From T1Sed10-7 sp041685505 (GTDB taxonomy: Bacteria; Actinomycetota; Nitriliruptoria; Nitriliruptorales; Nitriliruptoraceae), in NCBI GenBank assembly GCA_041685505.1, contig JAWLFQ010000007.1, positions 1-55,656 on the forward strand: DNA of 55,656 bases, written 5' to 3'. This document shows, one piece after another, positions 43,157 to 50,925 of the stretch. Position numbers and translations under genes: made by a program. The notes under the pieces are model-generated. The model was not told the DNA's origin. It did not search any database and saw only the letters and a program-made list of their open reading frames with translations. Within the stretch, counting starts at the first letter, position 1. Each line of letters begins with the position of its first letter.

Positions 43157-44812
43157 ATGGGTGAGCAGGTGCACGGCGGGCGGTTGGTGGCCGACCACCT
43201 CGACGACGAGGGTGTGGACGCGCTGTTCACGCTGACCGGTGGGCACATCAGCGCGATCTACGACGGCTGCAGGGATCGTGACATCCGGGTGATCGACGTC
43301 CGCCACGAGCAGGCGGCCGCCCACGCCGCCGACGCCTACGGTCGGCTCACCTTCCGGCCCGGGGTCGCTGCGGTGACCGCCGGCCCCGGCGTGACCGACG
43401 CGGTCACCGGGGTCACCAACGCTTTCTACGCCAACGCACCGATGGTGCTGCTCGGCGGGCGGAACCCCCTCTCCCTGGAGGGCATGGGTGCCCTCCAGGA
43501 CGCGCCGCAGATCGAGTTGCTGCGGCCCGTGACCAAGCGGGTCGACACCGCGCTCGAGACCCGGCGGATCCGCGAGGTACTGGACGCCGCCTTCCGTTCG
43601 GCGCTGGCCCCGCGGATGGGCCCCACCTACGTCGACCTGCCGATGGACGTGCTCATGACCCCGGTGGCGCGCGACCAGCTCGCGCCCGCTGGTGGGCAAC
43701 GCTCCACGGTGCCGCCCGCGCCGGATCCCGATGCCGTCGCCGCCGTGGCCGCGCTGCTGGCAGCTGCCGAGCATCCGGTCGTGTTGTGCGGCTCGGGGAC
43801 CTACTGGGCGCGTGCCGGACAGGAGCTCGACACACTGGCCACCACGGCCGGGGTGCCCGTCTTCGTCAACGGCATGGCGCGGGGCATCCTGCCGAGCGAC
43901 CATCCCAACCTGCTGGCGCTGACACGTCGCCACGCGCTCCGGCAGGCCGACCTGGTGCTGGCGCTCGGCATCGACTTCGACTTCCGCGTCGGCTACGGGC
44001 GCCCACCGACCACCCGCGATGACGTGGCGGTGGTCCACGTCGACCCGCAGCCCGACCGCATCGGGCACAACCGGCCCGTGGCCCACGGCATCGTCAGCGA
44101 TGTGGCCAGCTTCCTGCGGGCCCTGCTCGGCCATGACGACCGGTTCGGCCGCAGTGGGCCGTCACCGTGGTTGGAGCAGCTCCGGGCAGAGGAGCAGCGT
44201 CGTCGCGCCGAGCGTGCGGCGGCATCGCGGTCCGATGCCAGCCCCGTCCATCCCCTGCGTTTCGCCGCGGAGGTGGCCCGCTGGGCCGACCCGGATGCCA
44301 TCGTGATCGGCGACGGTGGTGACATCGTGGCGCACACCGCGGCGCGGGTGCGCGTCGATCACCCCGGCCACTGGATGGACCCCGGCCCCTTCGGCTGCCT
44401 CGGCGTGGGGGCGCCCTTCGCGCTGGCAGCCCGGCACGTCCACCCGGACAAGCAGGTCCTCGTCGTCTACGGCGACGGCTCCTTCGGCTTCAACGCCTTC
44501 GAGTTGGAGTCGGCCGCGCGCCAGGGCCTGCCCTTCGTCGGGGTGATCGGCAACGACGGCGCCTGGGGCGAGATGAAGGCCTTCCACGAGCGGGTCTACG
44601 GCCCCGAGGACATGGTCGCCCAGGACCTCGGTCAGCAGGTGCGCTACGAGGACGTCGCCGTCGCGCTCGGCGGTCACGGGGAGCGGGTGGACCGCCCTGA
44701 CCAGATCGGCCCGGCGCTCGACCGCGCAGCGGCCAGTGGCGTGCCGGCCATCGTCAACGTCCTGCTCGACCCGGACTTCCGGCGCGAGTCGGCCGCGGCC
44801 TACGGGGCGTGA
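43157..44812 (+). CDS. Thiamine-diphosphate enzyme, acetolactate synthase/2-hydroxyacyl-CoA lyase-like
   Basis: The 551-residue protein has the three-domain layout of acetolactate synthase, oxalyl-CoA decarboxylase and 2-hydroxyacyl-CoA lyase. The catalytic Glu lies in DVRHEQAAAHAADAYGR (about 50), TAGPGVTDAVTGV follows, and the ThDP/Mg site is YGDGSFGFNAFELE with the Asn of IGNDGAW. No small regulatory subunit (ilvN) or other branched-chain gene is adjacent, so biosynthetic acetolactate synthase is unlikely. ATG 43157 has GGGAGGG upstream, and TACGGT at 43125-43130 is the -10 candidate. The substrate is not assigned. Confidence 0.87.
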   Translation: MGEQVHGGRLVADHLDDEGVDALFTLTGGHISAIYDGCRDRDIRVIDVRHEQAAAHAADAYGRLTFRPGVAAVTAGPGVTDAVTGVTNAFYANAPMVLLGGRNPLSLEGMGALQDAPQIELLRPVTKRVDTALETRRIREVLDAAFRSALAPRMGPTYVDLPMDVLMTPVARDQLAPAGGQRSTVPPAPDPDAVAAVAALLAAAEHPVVLCGSGTYWARAGQELDTLATTAGVPVFVNGMARGILPSDHPNLLALTRRHALRQADLVLALGIDFDFRVGYGRPPTTRDDVAVVHVDPQPDRIGHNRPVAHGIVSDVASFLRALLGHDDRFGRSGPSPWLEQLRAEEQRRRAERAAASRSDASPVHPLRFAAEVARWADPDAIVIGDGGDIVAHTAARVRVDHPGHWMDPGPFGCLGVGAPFALAARHVHPDKQVLVVYGDGSFGFNAFELESAARQGLPFVGVIGNDGAWGEMKAFHERVYGPEDMVAQDLGQQVRYEDVAVALGGHGERVDRPDQIGPALDRAAASGVPAIVNVLLDPDFRRESAAAYGA

Positions 44813-44845
44813 CCGCTGCGTCACCCCACGGGCGGGTGCCGCTGT

Positions 44846-45244
44846 TCAGCAGCCGGTGACCGTGGGGGCCAGCTTCTCCAGGAACCGCTCGCGGTCGACC
44901 AGCACCCGTCGGTGCTTGACCAGCGCCACCTGTTCACCGTCCTGCTCCACGGTGATGCGGAACTCCAGGCGACGGTTGTGGTGCCCGATCAGCGTGGCGT
45001 GGGCGCAGACCGTCGCGCCGACGGGGGAGGCCTTGACGTGCTCCACCTCGGCCCAGGTCCCCACGGTGGTCTCGGAGGGGTCCAGCTCCTCGCCCAGCGC
45101 CAGTACGCAGGCCTCCTCCGCCAGCGCCAGCAGCGCGGGCGTGGCCAGCACGGGCACATCGCCCGAGCCGATCGACGCCGCGGTGTGCGCCGCGGTGACC
45201 TCGAGGTTGCGGGCATGCTTGAGCCCCGGGTCGCACTGCCCCAT
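44846..45244 (-). CDS. FlK-like hot-dog thioesterase (second copy)
   Basis: The 132-residue product has the hot-dog thioesterase pattern: ATPALLALAEEACVLALGEEL, TTVGTWAEVEHVKASPVGATV and RRLEFRITVEQDGEQVALVKH. Compared with the first copy it preserves the Thr/Glu/His-type active region (TVGTWAEVEH). ATG 45244 has GGAG ten bases upstream; GTG 45262 would add six residues. It converges with the ThDP enzyme gene, so it may act on a CoA product of that enzyme (inference). Confidence 0.82.
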   Translation of the reverse strand: MGQCDPGLKHARNLEVTAAHTAASIGSGDVPVLATPALLALAEEACVLALGEELDPSETTVGTWAEVEHVKASPVGATVCAHATLIGHHNRRLEFRITVEQDGEQVALVKHRRVLVDRERFLEKLAPTVTGC

Positions 45245-45481
45245 GTCGCATCGCTCCGTCACGACGGGCGGCCCTGGGCTGCGCTGGGACCGGCCCCCCG
45301 ACCAGACTCCAGCGGCTCGGCCGCATCACCGGCGCAGCGTAGCGTCCTGCCCCGGCCGTTGCGGTGGGTTCGCCACCCTGCCCGCAGAGGTGGCACCCTG
45401 TCGCCGTCCGAGCGCGCGACGCGCTGCTCCTGCCCGTGGCCGCCTCCGTCGAGGGCGCCCCGAGATCGAGGCGACACCACC

Positions 45482-46321
45482 GTGACCGCCCCTGCCGCCG
45501 TGCTGGCCACCGTTCTGGCGACCACCGCTGTCGGAAGCACCGTGCTCCTGTGGTTCGGGCCGACCTTCGGTCAGCTCCGACGCGGCTACGACGCCTTGAC
45601 CGGCGTCAGCATCGCGCTCCTGGCGCTGGGAGCCTGGGCAGCCTTCGAGGGGCCGATGGGTGCCCTCGAGGGCACGGGGCTGGCCGACCAGGGGGCGCTG
45701 GCACGCACGCTGCTGCTGGCGTTGAGCGCTGTGAGCATCGTCGCGGTGGTCGCGCGCACCCTGCGGGCACCGGCGGTGGTGGTGCGGGTCCTGGGCGCGG
45801 CAGCCAGCCTGCTCGGTGCGGGCAGCTTCCTGCCGCTGGCGGTGATCCGGGCGGAACGTGGCGGTGTCGGAGGGGTCCCCCAGGGTCTCGCGGAGCTGGC
45901 CCTCGGGGCGTTGCTCATGGGCGGGATCTGGGTCGGGCTGATCCTCGGGCACTGGTACCTCGTCGAGCGCCGCCTCTCCAACCGCTACATGCTGTGGATC
46001 GCCTGGACCAACGTCGCCGCGATCGGCGCGGGGCTCGGCTCCGTGCTGCTGTCCTGGCGCAGCCCGCCCCCCTGCGCGGATCTGCCGTCGGGGGGAGCCT
46101 TCGAGCAGTGCTCGATGCTGTTCTCGCCCGTGCTGCAGATCGGGTCGATGTCGGTGATCCTCGGTCTGGGCGTGCTGTCGCTGCTGGCGCTGATCGCCGG
46201 CTTCAACGTCAAGCTGGCCCGCGAGGGCGGCCGCTCGATCCAGGCCTCGACCGGGATGTTCTACCTCGCCGTCATCCTGGCGCCCGCCGTGGAGTTCGCG
46301 GCGAAGGTGCGCTTCTTCTGA
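45482..46321 (+). CDS. Polytopic membrane protein of unknown function
   Basis: The 279-residue protein has about eight membrane helices (near 5-26, 42-58, 74-95, 99-121, 137-163, 170-192, 220-246 and 254-278). Between the sixth and seventh helices is a short loop with two Cys (PPPCADLPSGGAFEQCSM) that could form a disulfide if extracytoplasmic. Helix 5 carries GGIWVGLILGHWYLVERR, with a buried His and Trp. I do not recognise a family. GTG 45482 has GAGGCGA upstream at slightly long spacing. Confidence 0.74.
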   Translation: MTAPAAVLATVLATTAVGSTVLLWFGPTFGQLRRGYDALTGVSIALLALGAWAAFEGPMGALEGTGLADQGALARTLLLALSAVSIVAVVARTLRAPAVVVRVLGAAASLLGAGSFLPLAVIRAERGGVGGVPQGLAELALGALLMGGIWVGLILGHWYLVERRLSNRYMLWIAWTNVAAIGAGLGSVLLSWRSPPPCADLPSGGAFEQCSMLFSPVLQIGSMSVILGLGVLSLLALIAGFNVKLAREGGRSIQASTGMFYLAVILAPAVEFAAKVRFF

Positions 46322-46329
46322 GGCACGGG

Positions 46330-46366
46330 CACCCGCCCGGGTCGCTGGACCCGCATCAGGCGGGTG
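46330..46366. terminator. Bidirectional terminator between convergent genes
   Basis: An outer stem CACCCGCC/GGCGGGTG encloses an inner stem CGGGTC/GACCCG with a GCTG loop and a five-base bulge. It sits between the membrane protein and the O-methyltransferase and overlaps the last codons of the latter. Position and symmetry fit termination in both directions. Confidence 0.5.
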
Positions 46367-46964
46367 GCGCGCCGGCACGCCGGGTCGCGAGCAGCAGGCC
46401 GTCGTCCACCCCCAGCACGGTGGCGTCGAAGGCGCCGTCCTCGGCCAGGGCAGCCAGCGCCGCGGCCAGGGGTTCGGCGTGCTCGCCGCCGTGCAGCGCC
46501 CCGCGGACCAGCAGCATGCCACCGGGTCGCAGCAACCGCTCGGCGTGGGCGAGCAGCTGGGGGGTCAGGGCGGGTCGCGCCTGCAGCAGCACCAGGTCGT
46601 AGGCGCCGTCCGACAGCCGGCTGAGCACCGTGGTGGCATCACCGAGGATGGCACGTACCCGCGCGCCCGCCCCCATCGCCGCGAAGGCATCGGTGGCCAG
46701 GGCGTGGCCGTGGGCATCGGGTTCGATCGAGGTCAGCACCCCGCGCGGCGGCAGGTCCGGCAGGATCCAGGAACCCGAGACCCCGCCGGCGGCGCCGACC
46801 TCCACCACCGTCCGCGCCCCGATCGTGCGCACGGCCCAGCGCAACAGCGCACCGACCTCCGGGTCCGGTGGCTGGGTCGACGCGGCACGTTGACGGGCGG
46901 TCACCGTCGTCTCCGACTCCGGAGCCAGCACCCTGCGTACCTCGGTGAGCACCGTCTCGTCCAC
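46356..46964 (-). CDS. O-methyltransferase family protein (Rv1220c-like)
   Basis: The 202-residue class I methyltransferase has motif I VVEVGAAGGVSGSWIL (about 53-68), the acidic SIEPDAHGHALA, and LVLLQARPALTPQLL in place of the usual DxxxK strand end. It resembles the catechol-O-methyltransferase-like family and Rv1220c of Mycobacterium, which also lies near htrA, tatB and mrp. GTG 46964 has AAGGAGA seven bases upstream. The motif IV residue that usually binds metal is Gln-Ala here rather than Asp, so metal dependence is doubtful. Confidence 0.85.
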   Translation of the reverse strand: MDETVLTEVRRVLAPESETTVTARQRAASTQPPDPEVGALLRWAVRTIGARTVVEVGAAGGVSGSWILPDLPPRGVLTSIEPDAHGHALATDAFAAMGAGARVRAILGDATTVLSRLSDGAYDLVLLQARPALTPQLLAHAERLLRPGGMLLVRGALHGGEHAEPLAAALAALAEDGAFDATVLGVDDGLLLATRRAGAPPA

Positions 46965-47074
46965 GCCTGCGTCTCCTTGGTCGCGTGGCAACCTAACGCG
47001 TCGCTGGTCGGAACGGGTCGCCTACCTTCGCCGCCGAACTGTCCGGTCGCGGGTGTCGAACCCCTCGGGCAGGT

Positions 47075-47097
47075 AAGGCACCATCAAGGCACCATCA
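47075..47097 (+). repeat. Tandem 11-bp direct repeat upstream of htrA
   Basis: AAGGCACCATC occurs twice in immediate succession (47075-47085 and 47086-47096), and a partial inverted copy GATGGCACC starts at 47104. Direct repeats of one helical turn suit an OmpR-family regulator. They lie 28-50 bp before the htrA start codon, so they could act as activator or repressor sites. Confidence 0.5.
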
Positions 47098-47124
47098 CGG
47101 GGACGATGGCACCGGAGGATGACT

Positions 47125-48483
47125 GTGGGCTACGACCGAGACGAGTGGCGCCGCCCCTGGCGTGCGGTCGATCCCGCCACAGCGGCCGACAGCGCCGACG
47201 AGCGCCCGCCGGGCGCTGCCTCACCGGCCATCACCCGTTTCCCCCAGCCACCGCCCAGGAGCTGGGGCGCGTCGGCAGCTGGCCCGGGCTCCCCCGTGGG
47301 TTCCGTGCGGCCACCGGACACCGTGGGCACGGTCGACGCGCCTGCAGCGCCGCGGCGCCGCCCCCTCGGCGTGCTGATCGGCGCCCTGCTCGGTGCGGTC
47401 ATCGGCACGGGTGCGACCCTGGTGCTGACCGGTGCGCTGGACGGTGACCTCGACACGCCCAGCGTCGCACAGGTCGACGCCGAGTCGGACGCCCCGTCGG
47501 TGGTCGCCGCGCCCAGCATCGAGCCCTTGAGCGAGAGTTCGATCGTGCCGGCGGTCGCCGAGGCGGTGACGCCCTCGGTGGTGCGCATCGACGTGCGCAG
47601 CGGTGACGGCACGGGGCTCGGCCCGGGAGGCCAGTCGGGGTTGGGTTCCGGTGTGGTCTACCGCTCCGATGGCTACATCATCACCAACCACCACGTGGTC
47701 GACGGGGCGGAATCGGTCGAGGTGCGCCTCGCGGAAGGCGACGTGCTCGAGGCCGAGGTGATCGGCTCCGACGAGCTCAACGACATCGCCGTGGTCAAGG
47801 TCGACGCCACGGACCTGCCCGCCATCAACCTGCGTGCGGAGGATGAACCACTGCTCGTCGGGGAGACGGTGATCGCGATCGGCTCGCCCTTCGGGCTGGA
47901 TGCCTCGGTCACCGCCGGGGTGATCTCCGCGCTGAACCGGGAGATCCGGCTGGACGAGCAGGTCCCCGGTGAGGGGGTACAGACGATCCCCTCGATCGTG
48001 CAGACGGACGCGGCCATCAACCCGGGGAACTCCGGTGGCGCCCTCGTCGATGCGCAGGGCCGGCTGGTCGGCATCAACACCGCCATCCTCAGCCGGTCGG
48101 GTGCCAGCCAGGGTGTGGGCTTCGCCGTCGGCGTGGAGCAGGCCGTCGACTCCGCGGACCAGCTCATCGAGCAGGGCTTCGTGCGCCACCCGCTGCTCGG
48201 CATCGCGGGGACCGACGTCTCCGCCGAACAGGCCGACGAGCTGGGTCTGCCCGCCCGCCGGGGTGCGATCGTGGAATCCGTGCAGCCCGACAGCGGTGCG
48301 GCGGAGGTCGACCTGCGGCCCGGTGATGTCATCATCAGCGTCGATGGCGAACCCCTGGCAACCATGTCGGAGCTGGTCGCCGAGGTGCGTCGTCGCGCGC
48401 CCGGTGACGTCATCGAACTGGAGGTCTTCCGCGACGGGGAGACGCTCGAGCTCGAGGTGGAGCTCGGCGAGCGGCCGCGCTGA
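47125..48483 (+). CDS. htrA: HtrA/DegP-family membrane-anchored serine protease
   Basis: The 452-residue protease has a Pro-rich cytoplasmic head (about 1-78), one membrane helix (about 80-102), a trypsin-like domain and a C-terminal PDZ domain (about 350-445). The catalytic triad is His in TNHHVVDG (about 188), Asp in ELNDIAVVKV (about 219) and Ser in PGNSGGALVD (about 301). It degrades misfolded extracytoplasmic proteins. GTG 47125 has GGAGG six bases upstream; ATG 47119 abuts that site and is less likely. The gene lies beside tatB as in Mycobacterium, but sigE and rseA are missing. Confidence 0.95.
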   Translation: MGYDRDEWRRPWRAVDPATAADSADERPPGAASPAITRFPQPPPRSWGASAAGPGSPVGSVRPPDTVGTVDAPAAPRRRPLGVLIGALLGAVIGTGATLVLTGALDGDLDTPSVAQVDAESDAPSVVAAPSIEPLSESSIVPAVAEAVTPSVVRIDVRSGDGTGLGPGGQSGLGSGVVYRSDGYIITNHHVVDGAESVEVRLAEGDVLEAEVIGSDELNDIAVVKVDATDLPAINLRAEDEPLLVGETVIAIGSPFGLDASVTAGVISALNREIRLDEQVPGEGVQTIPSIVQTDAAINPGNSGGALVDAQGRLVGINTAILSRSGASQGVGFAVGVEQAVDSADQLIEQGFVRHPLLGIAGTDVSAEQADELGLPARRGAIVESVQPDSGAAEVDLRPGDVIISVDGEPLATMSELVAEVRRRAPGDVIELEVFRDGETLELEVELGERPR

Positions 48484-48541
48484 GCCCGACGGCTACCCTG
48501 CCACAGGTCCACCCCCTGAGCGCCGAGGAGCGAGACCGACC

Positions 48542-48916
48542 GTGCCGGGCCCGCAGGAACTGCTCGTCATCGCCGTCATCGCCCTGCTGGTGTTCGGCCC
48601 CGACCGTCTGCCGGAGCTCGCGCGGACGGCGGCGAAGTGGATCACCAAGCTGCGCAGCGAGACCTCCCGCAACGTCGAGGAGCTGAAACGCCTCAGTGAG
48701 ATCCAGCAGCTGCAGGCCGAGCTCCAGAGCCTCAAGCACGACATCGACGGTGCCCGTGGAGACGTTCGTCGCGGGGTGCGGGAGGTGACCGGGCTGGTCA
48801 ACGACGGTGCCGCGGGCACGTCCCGGGGTGGCACTGCTCGCGGGGACACCGCCGCCTCACCCCTGCCGCTGCGGGCGGAGGACGATCCCCCACCCTTCGA
48901 CCCCGAGGCGACGTGA
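48542..48916 (+). CDS. tatB: Sec-independent translocase protein TatB
   Basis: The 124-residue protein has one N-terminal helix followed by FGPDRLPELARTAAKW (about 19-34), the TatA/B hinge and amphipathic helix, then a long helical, acidic/basic tail. The helix and its tail length favour TatB over TatA. It forms the receptor for twin-arginine substrates with TatC, which is not in the window. TACCCT at 48494-48499 is its -10 candidate. Its stop overlaps the PAP2 gene (GTGA). Confidence 0.9.
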   Translation: MPGPQELLVIAVIALLVFGPDRLPELARTAAKWITKLRSETSRNVEELKRLSEIQQLQAELQSLKHDIDGARGDVRRGVREVTGLVNDGAAGTSRGGTARGDTAASPLPLRAEDDPPPFDPEAT

Positions 48917-49542
48917 CGGCTGCCGCGACCGCGGCGGGTCCGCGGACGCGGGCCGTCGCGATGGCCACCGCCACGGTGCTCGGCTCCTGGCTCACGGTGC
49001 GTGCGTGGGGGGCAGCCCCCTTGGATCGGCGTATCGAGGCGGCACTCGCCCGACCCGACCCGCGCGTCGGCGACGTCACCCTGGCCACCGCCACCGATCT
49101 GGGCTCGAGCTTCGGGCTCGCCGGGGTGGCCGCGAGCCTCGTCGCGACGGGGCACCGTCGGCTGGCCGCCGAGGTCGCTGCCGCCGGTGGCGGCGCGTGG
49201 GTCCTGGCCCAGGCGGTCAAACCCGCCCTGGGCCGCGCGCGTCCCTACCAGCGCGGCGGCGCGCCGCGGCTGGTGTCGTCACCGGCCGGCTCGTCCTGGC
49301 CCTCCGGGCACGCTGCGGTGGCCGCCGCGATGGCGTGTGCCCTGGCACGCGAGCGCGGTCCGGTAGCGGGTCTGCTCGCCGCAGCGGGGGCGGGTGCCGT
49401 CGGCATGTCCCGGGTCGCGGTGGGGGTCCATCACACCAGCGACGTGCTCGCCGGGTGGGGCGTGGGCGTCCTCGCTGCCGAGGGGACCGCGAGCGCGATC
49501 CGCCTCGGCGCGAGGTGGTGGCCCCGTCTTAGGAGACGCTGA
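48913..49542 (+). CDS. PAP2-family phosphatase
   Basis: The 209-residue membrane phosphatase has all three PAP2 motifs: KPALGRARP (K-x6-RP, about 97-105), SWPSGHAA (about 126-133) and SRVAVGVHHTSD (SR-x5-H-xxx-D, about 160-172). Hydrophobic segments lie around them. Likely substrates are lipid phosphates or undecaprenyl diphosphate. GTG 48913 is coupled to tatB, and its 3' end overlaps mrp by 14 bp tail-to-tail. Confidence 0.9.
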   Translation: MTAAATAAGPRTRAVAMATATVLGSWLTVRAWGAAPLDRRIEAALARPDPRVGDVTLATATDLGSSFGLAGVAASLVATGHRRLAAEVAAAGGGAWVLAQAVKPALGRARPYQRGGAPRLVSSPAGSSWPSGHAAVAAAMACALARERGPVAGLLAAAGAGAVGMSRVAVGVHHTSDVLAGWGVGVLAAEGTASAIRLGARWWPRLRRR

Positions 49543-50644
49543 GCGGCAGGCTGCGTCCCAGCACCGAGCGTGAGCGGGCCGCGACCTGCTCGGCGATCGA
49601 GGTGATGGCCTGGGAGGCGGGAGCGTCGGGGTGCGAGAGCACCATCGGCACCCCGGCGTCGCCGCCCTCCACCATGCGGGGGTCGAGGGGGATGCGCCCC
49701 AGCAGGTCCGTCTCGAGGGCGTCGGCGAGCTCCTTGCCGCCGCCGGAGCCGAAGATGTCGTGGACCTCGCCACTGGCGGGATCGGTGAAGCCCGCCATGT
49801 TCTCGATGACACCGGAGACGGTCATCCCCGTCTGTTCGGTGGCCTTGCCCGCGCGCAGCGCCACCTTCTGGGCGGCCTGCTGCGGGGTGGTGACCACGAG
49901 CATGTCGGCGTTGGGCAGCATCTGCGCGAGCGAGATGGCGATGTCACCGGTCCCCGGGGGCAGATCGCACAGCAGCACGTCCAGATCCCCCCAGTGGACA
50001 TCGGAGAGGAACTGCTGCAGGGCACGGTGCAGCATGGGGCCGCGCCAGATCACCGACCGGTCGGGATCGGTGAAGAACCCGATGGAGATCACCTTGCAGC
50101 CGTGCGCCTGCAGGGGCATGACCATGCCGTCGAAGGCGACGGGCTTGCCGGTGACGCCGAACATGCGCGGGACGGAGTAGCCCCAGATGTCGGCATCCAT
50201 CACCCCGACGCGCAGCCCCTGTTGTGCGAGCGCCGCGGCGAGGTTGACGGTGACCGAGGACTTGCCCACCCCGCCCTTGCCGGAGGCGATGGCGATCACC
50301 TTCGTGGGGGAGTCCGCGCTGGCGAAGGGGATCTCCATCTCCGGGTTGGCGGCGCCCCGTTCGGCGCGGAGATCCGCCGAGAGCTGCTGGCGCTCCTCGT
50401 CGGTCATCGACCCGAACACGACCTGGACGTCCTCGACGCCCTCGAGCCGGCTCACCGCCGCGGTCACGTCCTTGGTGATGCGATCCTTGAGGGGACAGCC
50501 CGGGATGGTGAGCTTGATCTTGACCCCGACCCGGGAACCCTCGATGGCGATGTCCTCCACCATCCCGAGTTCGGTGATGGGCTTGTTGATCTCCGGGTCC
50601 TCGACCTCTGCGAGGACCTCCATGACCTGGTCGGTGGTGGGCAC
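49529..50644 (-). CDS. mrp: Mrp/NBP35-type iron-sulfur cluster carrier ATPase
   Basis: The 371-residue protein has an N-terminal MIP18/DUF59 domain (about 5-85: EVEDPEINKPITELGMVEDI) and a ParA-like ATPase with deviant Walker A ASGKGGVGKSSVTVN (about 112-126). Walker B-type LLCDLPPGTGD and the GGGKEL segment follow. It probably carries Fe-S clusters to apo-proteins. GTG 50644 has GGAG seven bases upstream. Its start codon lies inside the duplicated 99-bp segment that flanks the assembly gap. Confidence 0.95.
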   Translation of the reverse strand: MPTTDQVMEVLAEVEDPEINKPITELGMVEDIAIEGSRVGVKIKLTIPGCPLKDRITKDVTAAVSRLEGVEDVQVVFGSMTDEERQQLSADLRAERGAANPEMEIPFASADSPTKVIAIASGKGGVGKSSVTVNLAAALAQQGLRVGVMDADIWGYSVPRMFGVTGKPVAFDGMVMPLQAHGCKVISIGFFTDPDRSVIWRGPMLHRALQQFLSDVHWGDLDVLLCDLPPGTGDIAISLAQMLPNADMLVVTTPQQAAQKVALRAGKATEQTGMTVSGVIENMAGFTDPASGEVHDIFGSGGGKELADALETDLLGRIPLDPRMVEGGDAGVPMVLSHPDAPASQAITSIAEQVAARSRSVLGRSLPLSVS

Positions 50645-50726
50645 CTGCGAGCTCCGTCCATGTGGATACGTGCGGTGTTCCCGAGGGTAGCGAGCACCCC
50701 TGCAGCTGGGGCCGTCAGCCGGGATC
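50628..50726. repeat. 99-bp duplicated contig end, left copy
   Basis: This segment is identical to 50827-50925. It holds the start of mrp and its upstream region. Identity ends exactly at the N run, so I treat the duplication as an unmerged contig overlap, not a biological repeat. Confidence 0.9.
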
Positions 50727-50826
50727 NNNNNNNNNNNNNNNNNNNNNNNNNNNNNNNNNNNNNNNNNNNNNNNNNNNNNNNNNNNNNNNNNNNNNNNNNN
50801 NNNNNNNNNNNNNNNNNNNNNNNNNN
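50727..50826. other. Assembly gap of exactly 100 N
   Basis: All 100 bases are unknown. A round length and identical 99-bp flanks indicate a scaffolding placeholder. The true sequence probably has the two copies collapsed, leaving mrp and the GspE gene about 80 bp apart. Confidence 0.97.
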
Positions 50827-50925
50827 TGGTCGGTGGTGGGCACCTGCGAGCTCCGTCCATGTGGATACGTGCGGTGTTCCCGAGGGTAGCGAGCACCCCT
50901 GCAGCTGGGGCCGTCAGCCGGGATC
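50827..50925. repeat. 99-bp duplicated contig end, right copy
   Basis: Same sequence as 50628-50726. It contains the stop codon region of the GspE-like gene at 50914 and a second, spurious copy of the mrp start. Confidence 0.9.

Noticed and set aside
50662..50889. Frames that run across the N gap
   Set aside because: They consist of duplicated contig ends and unknown bases, so they do not represent a gene.
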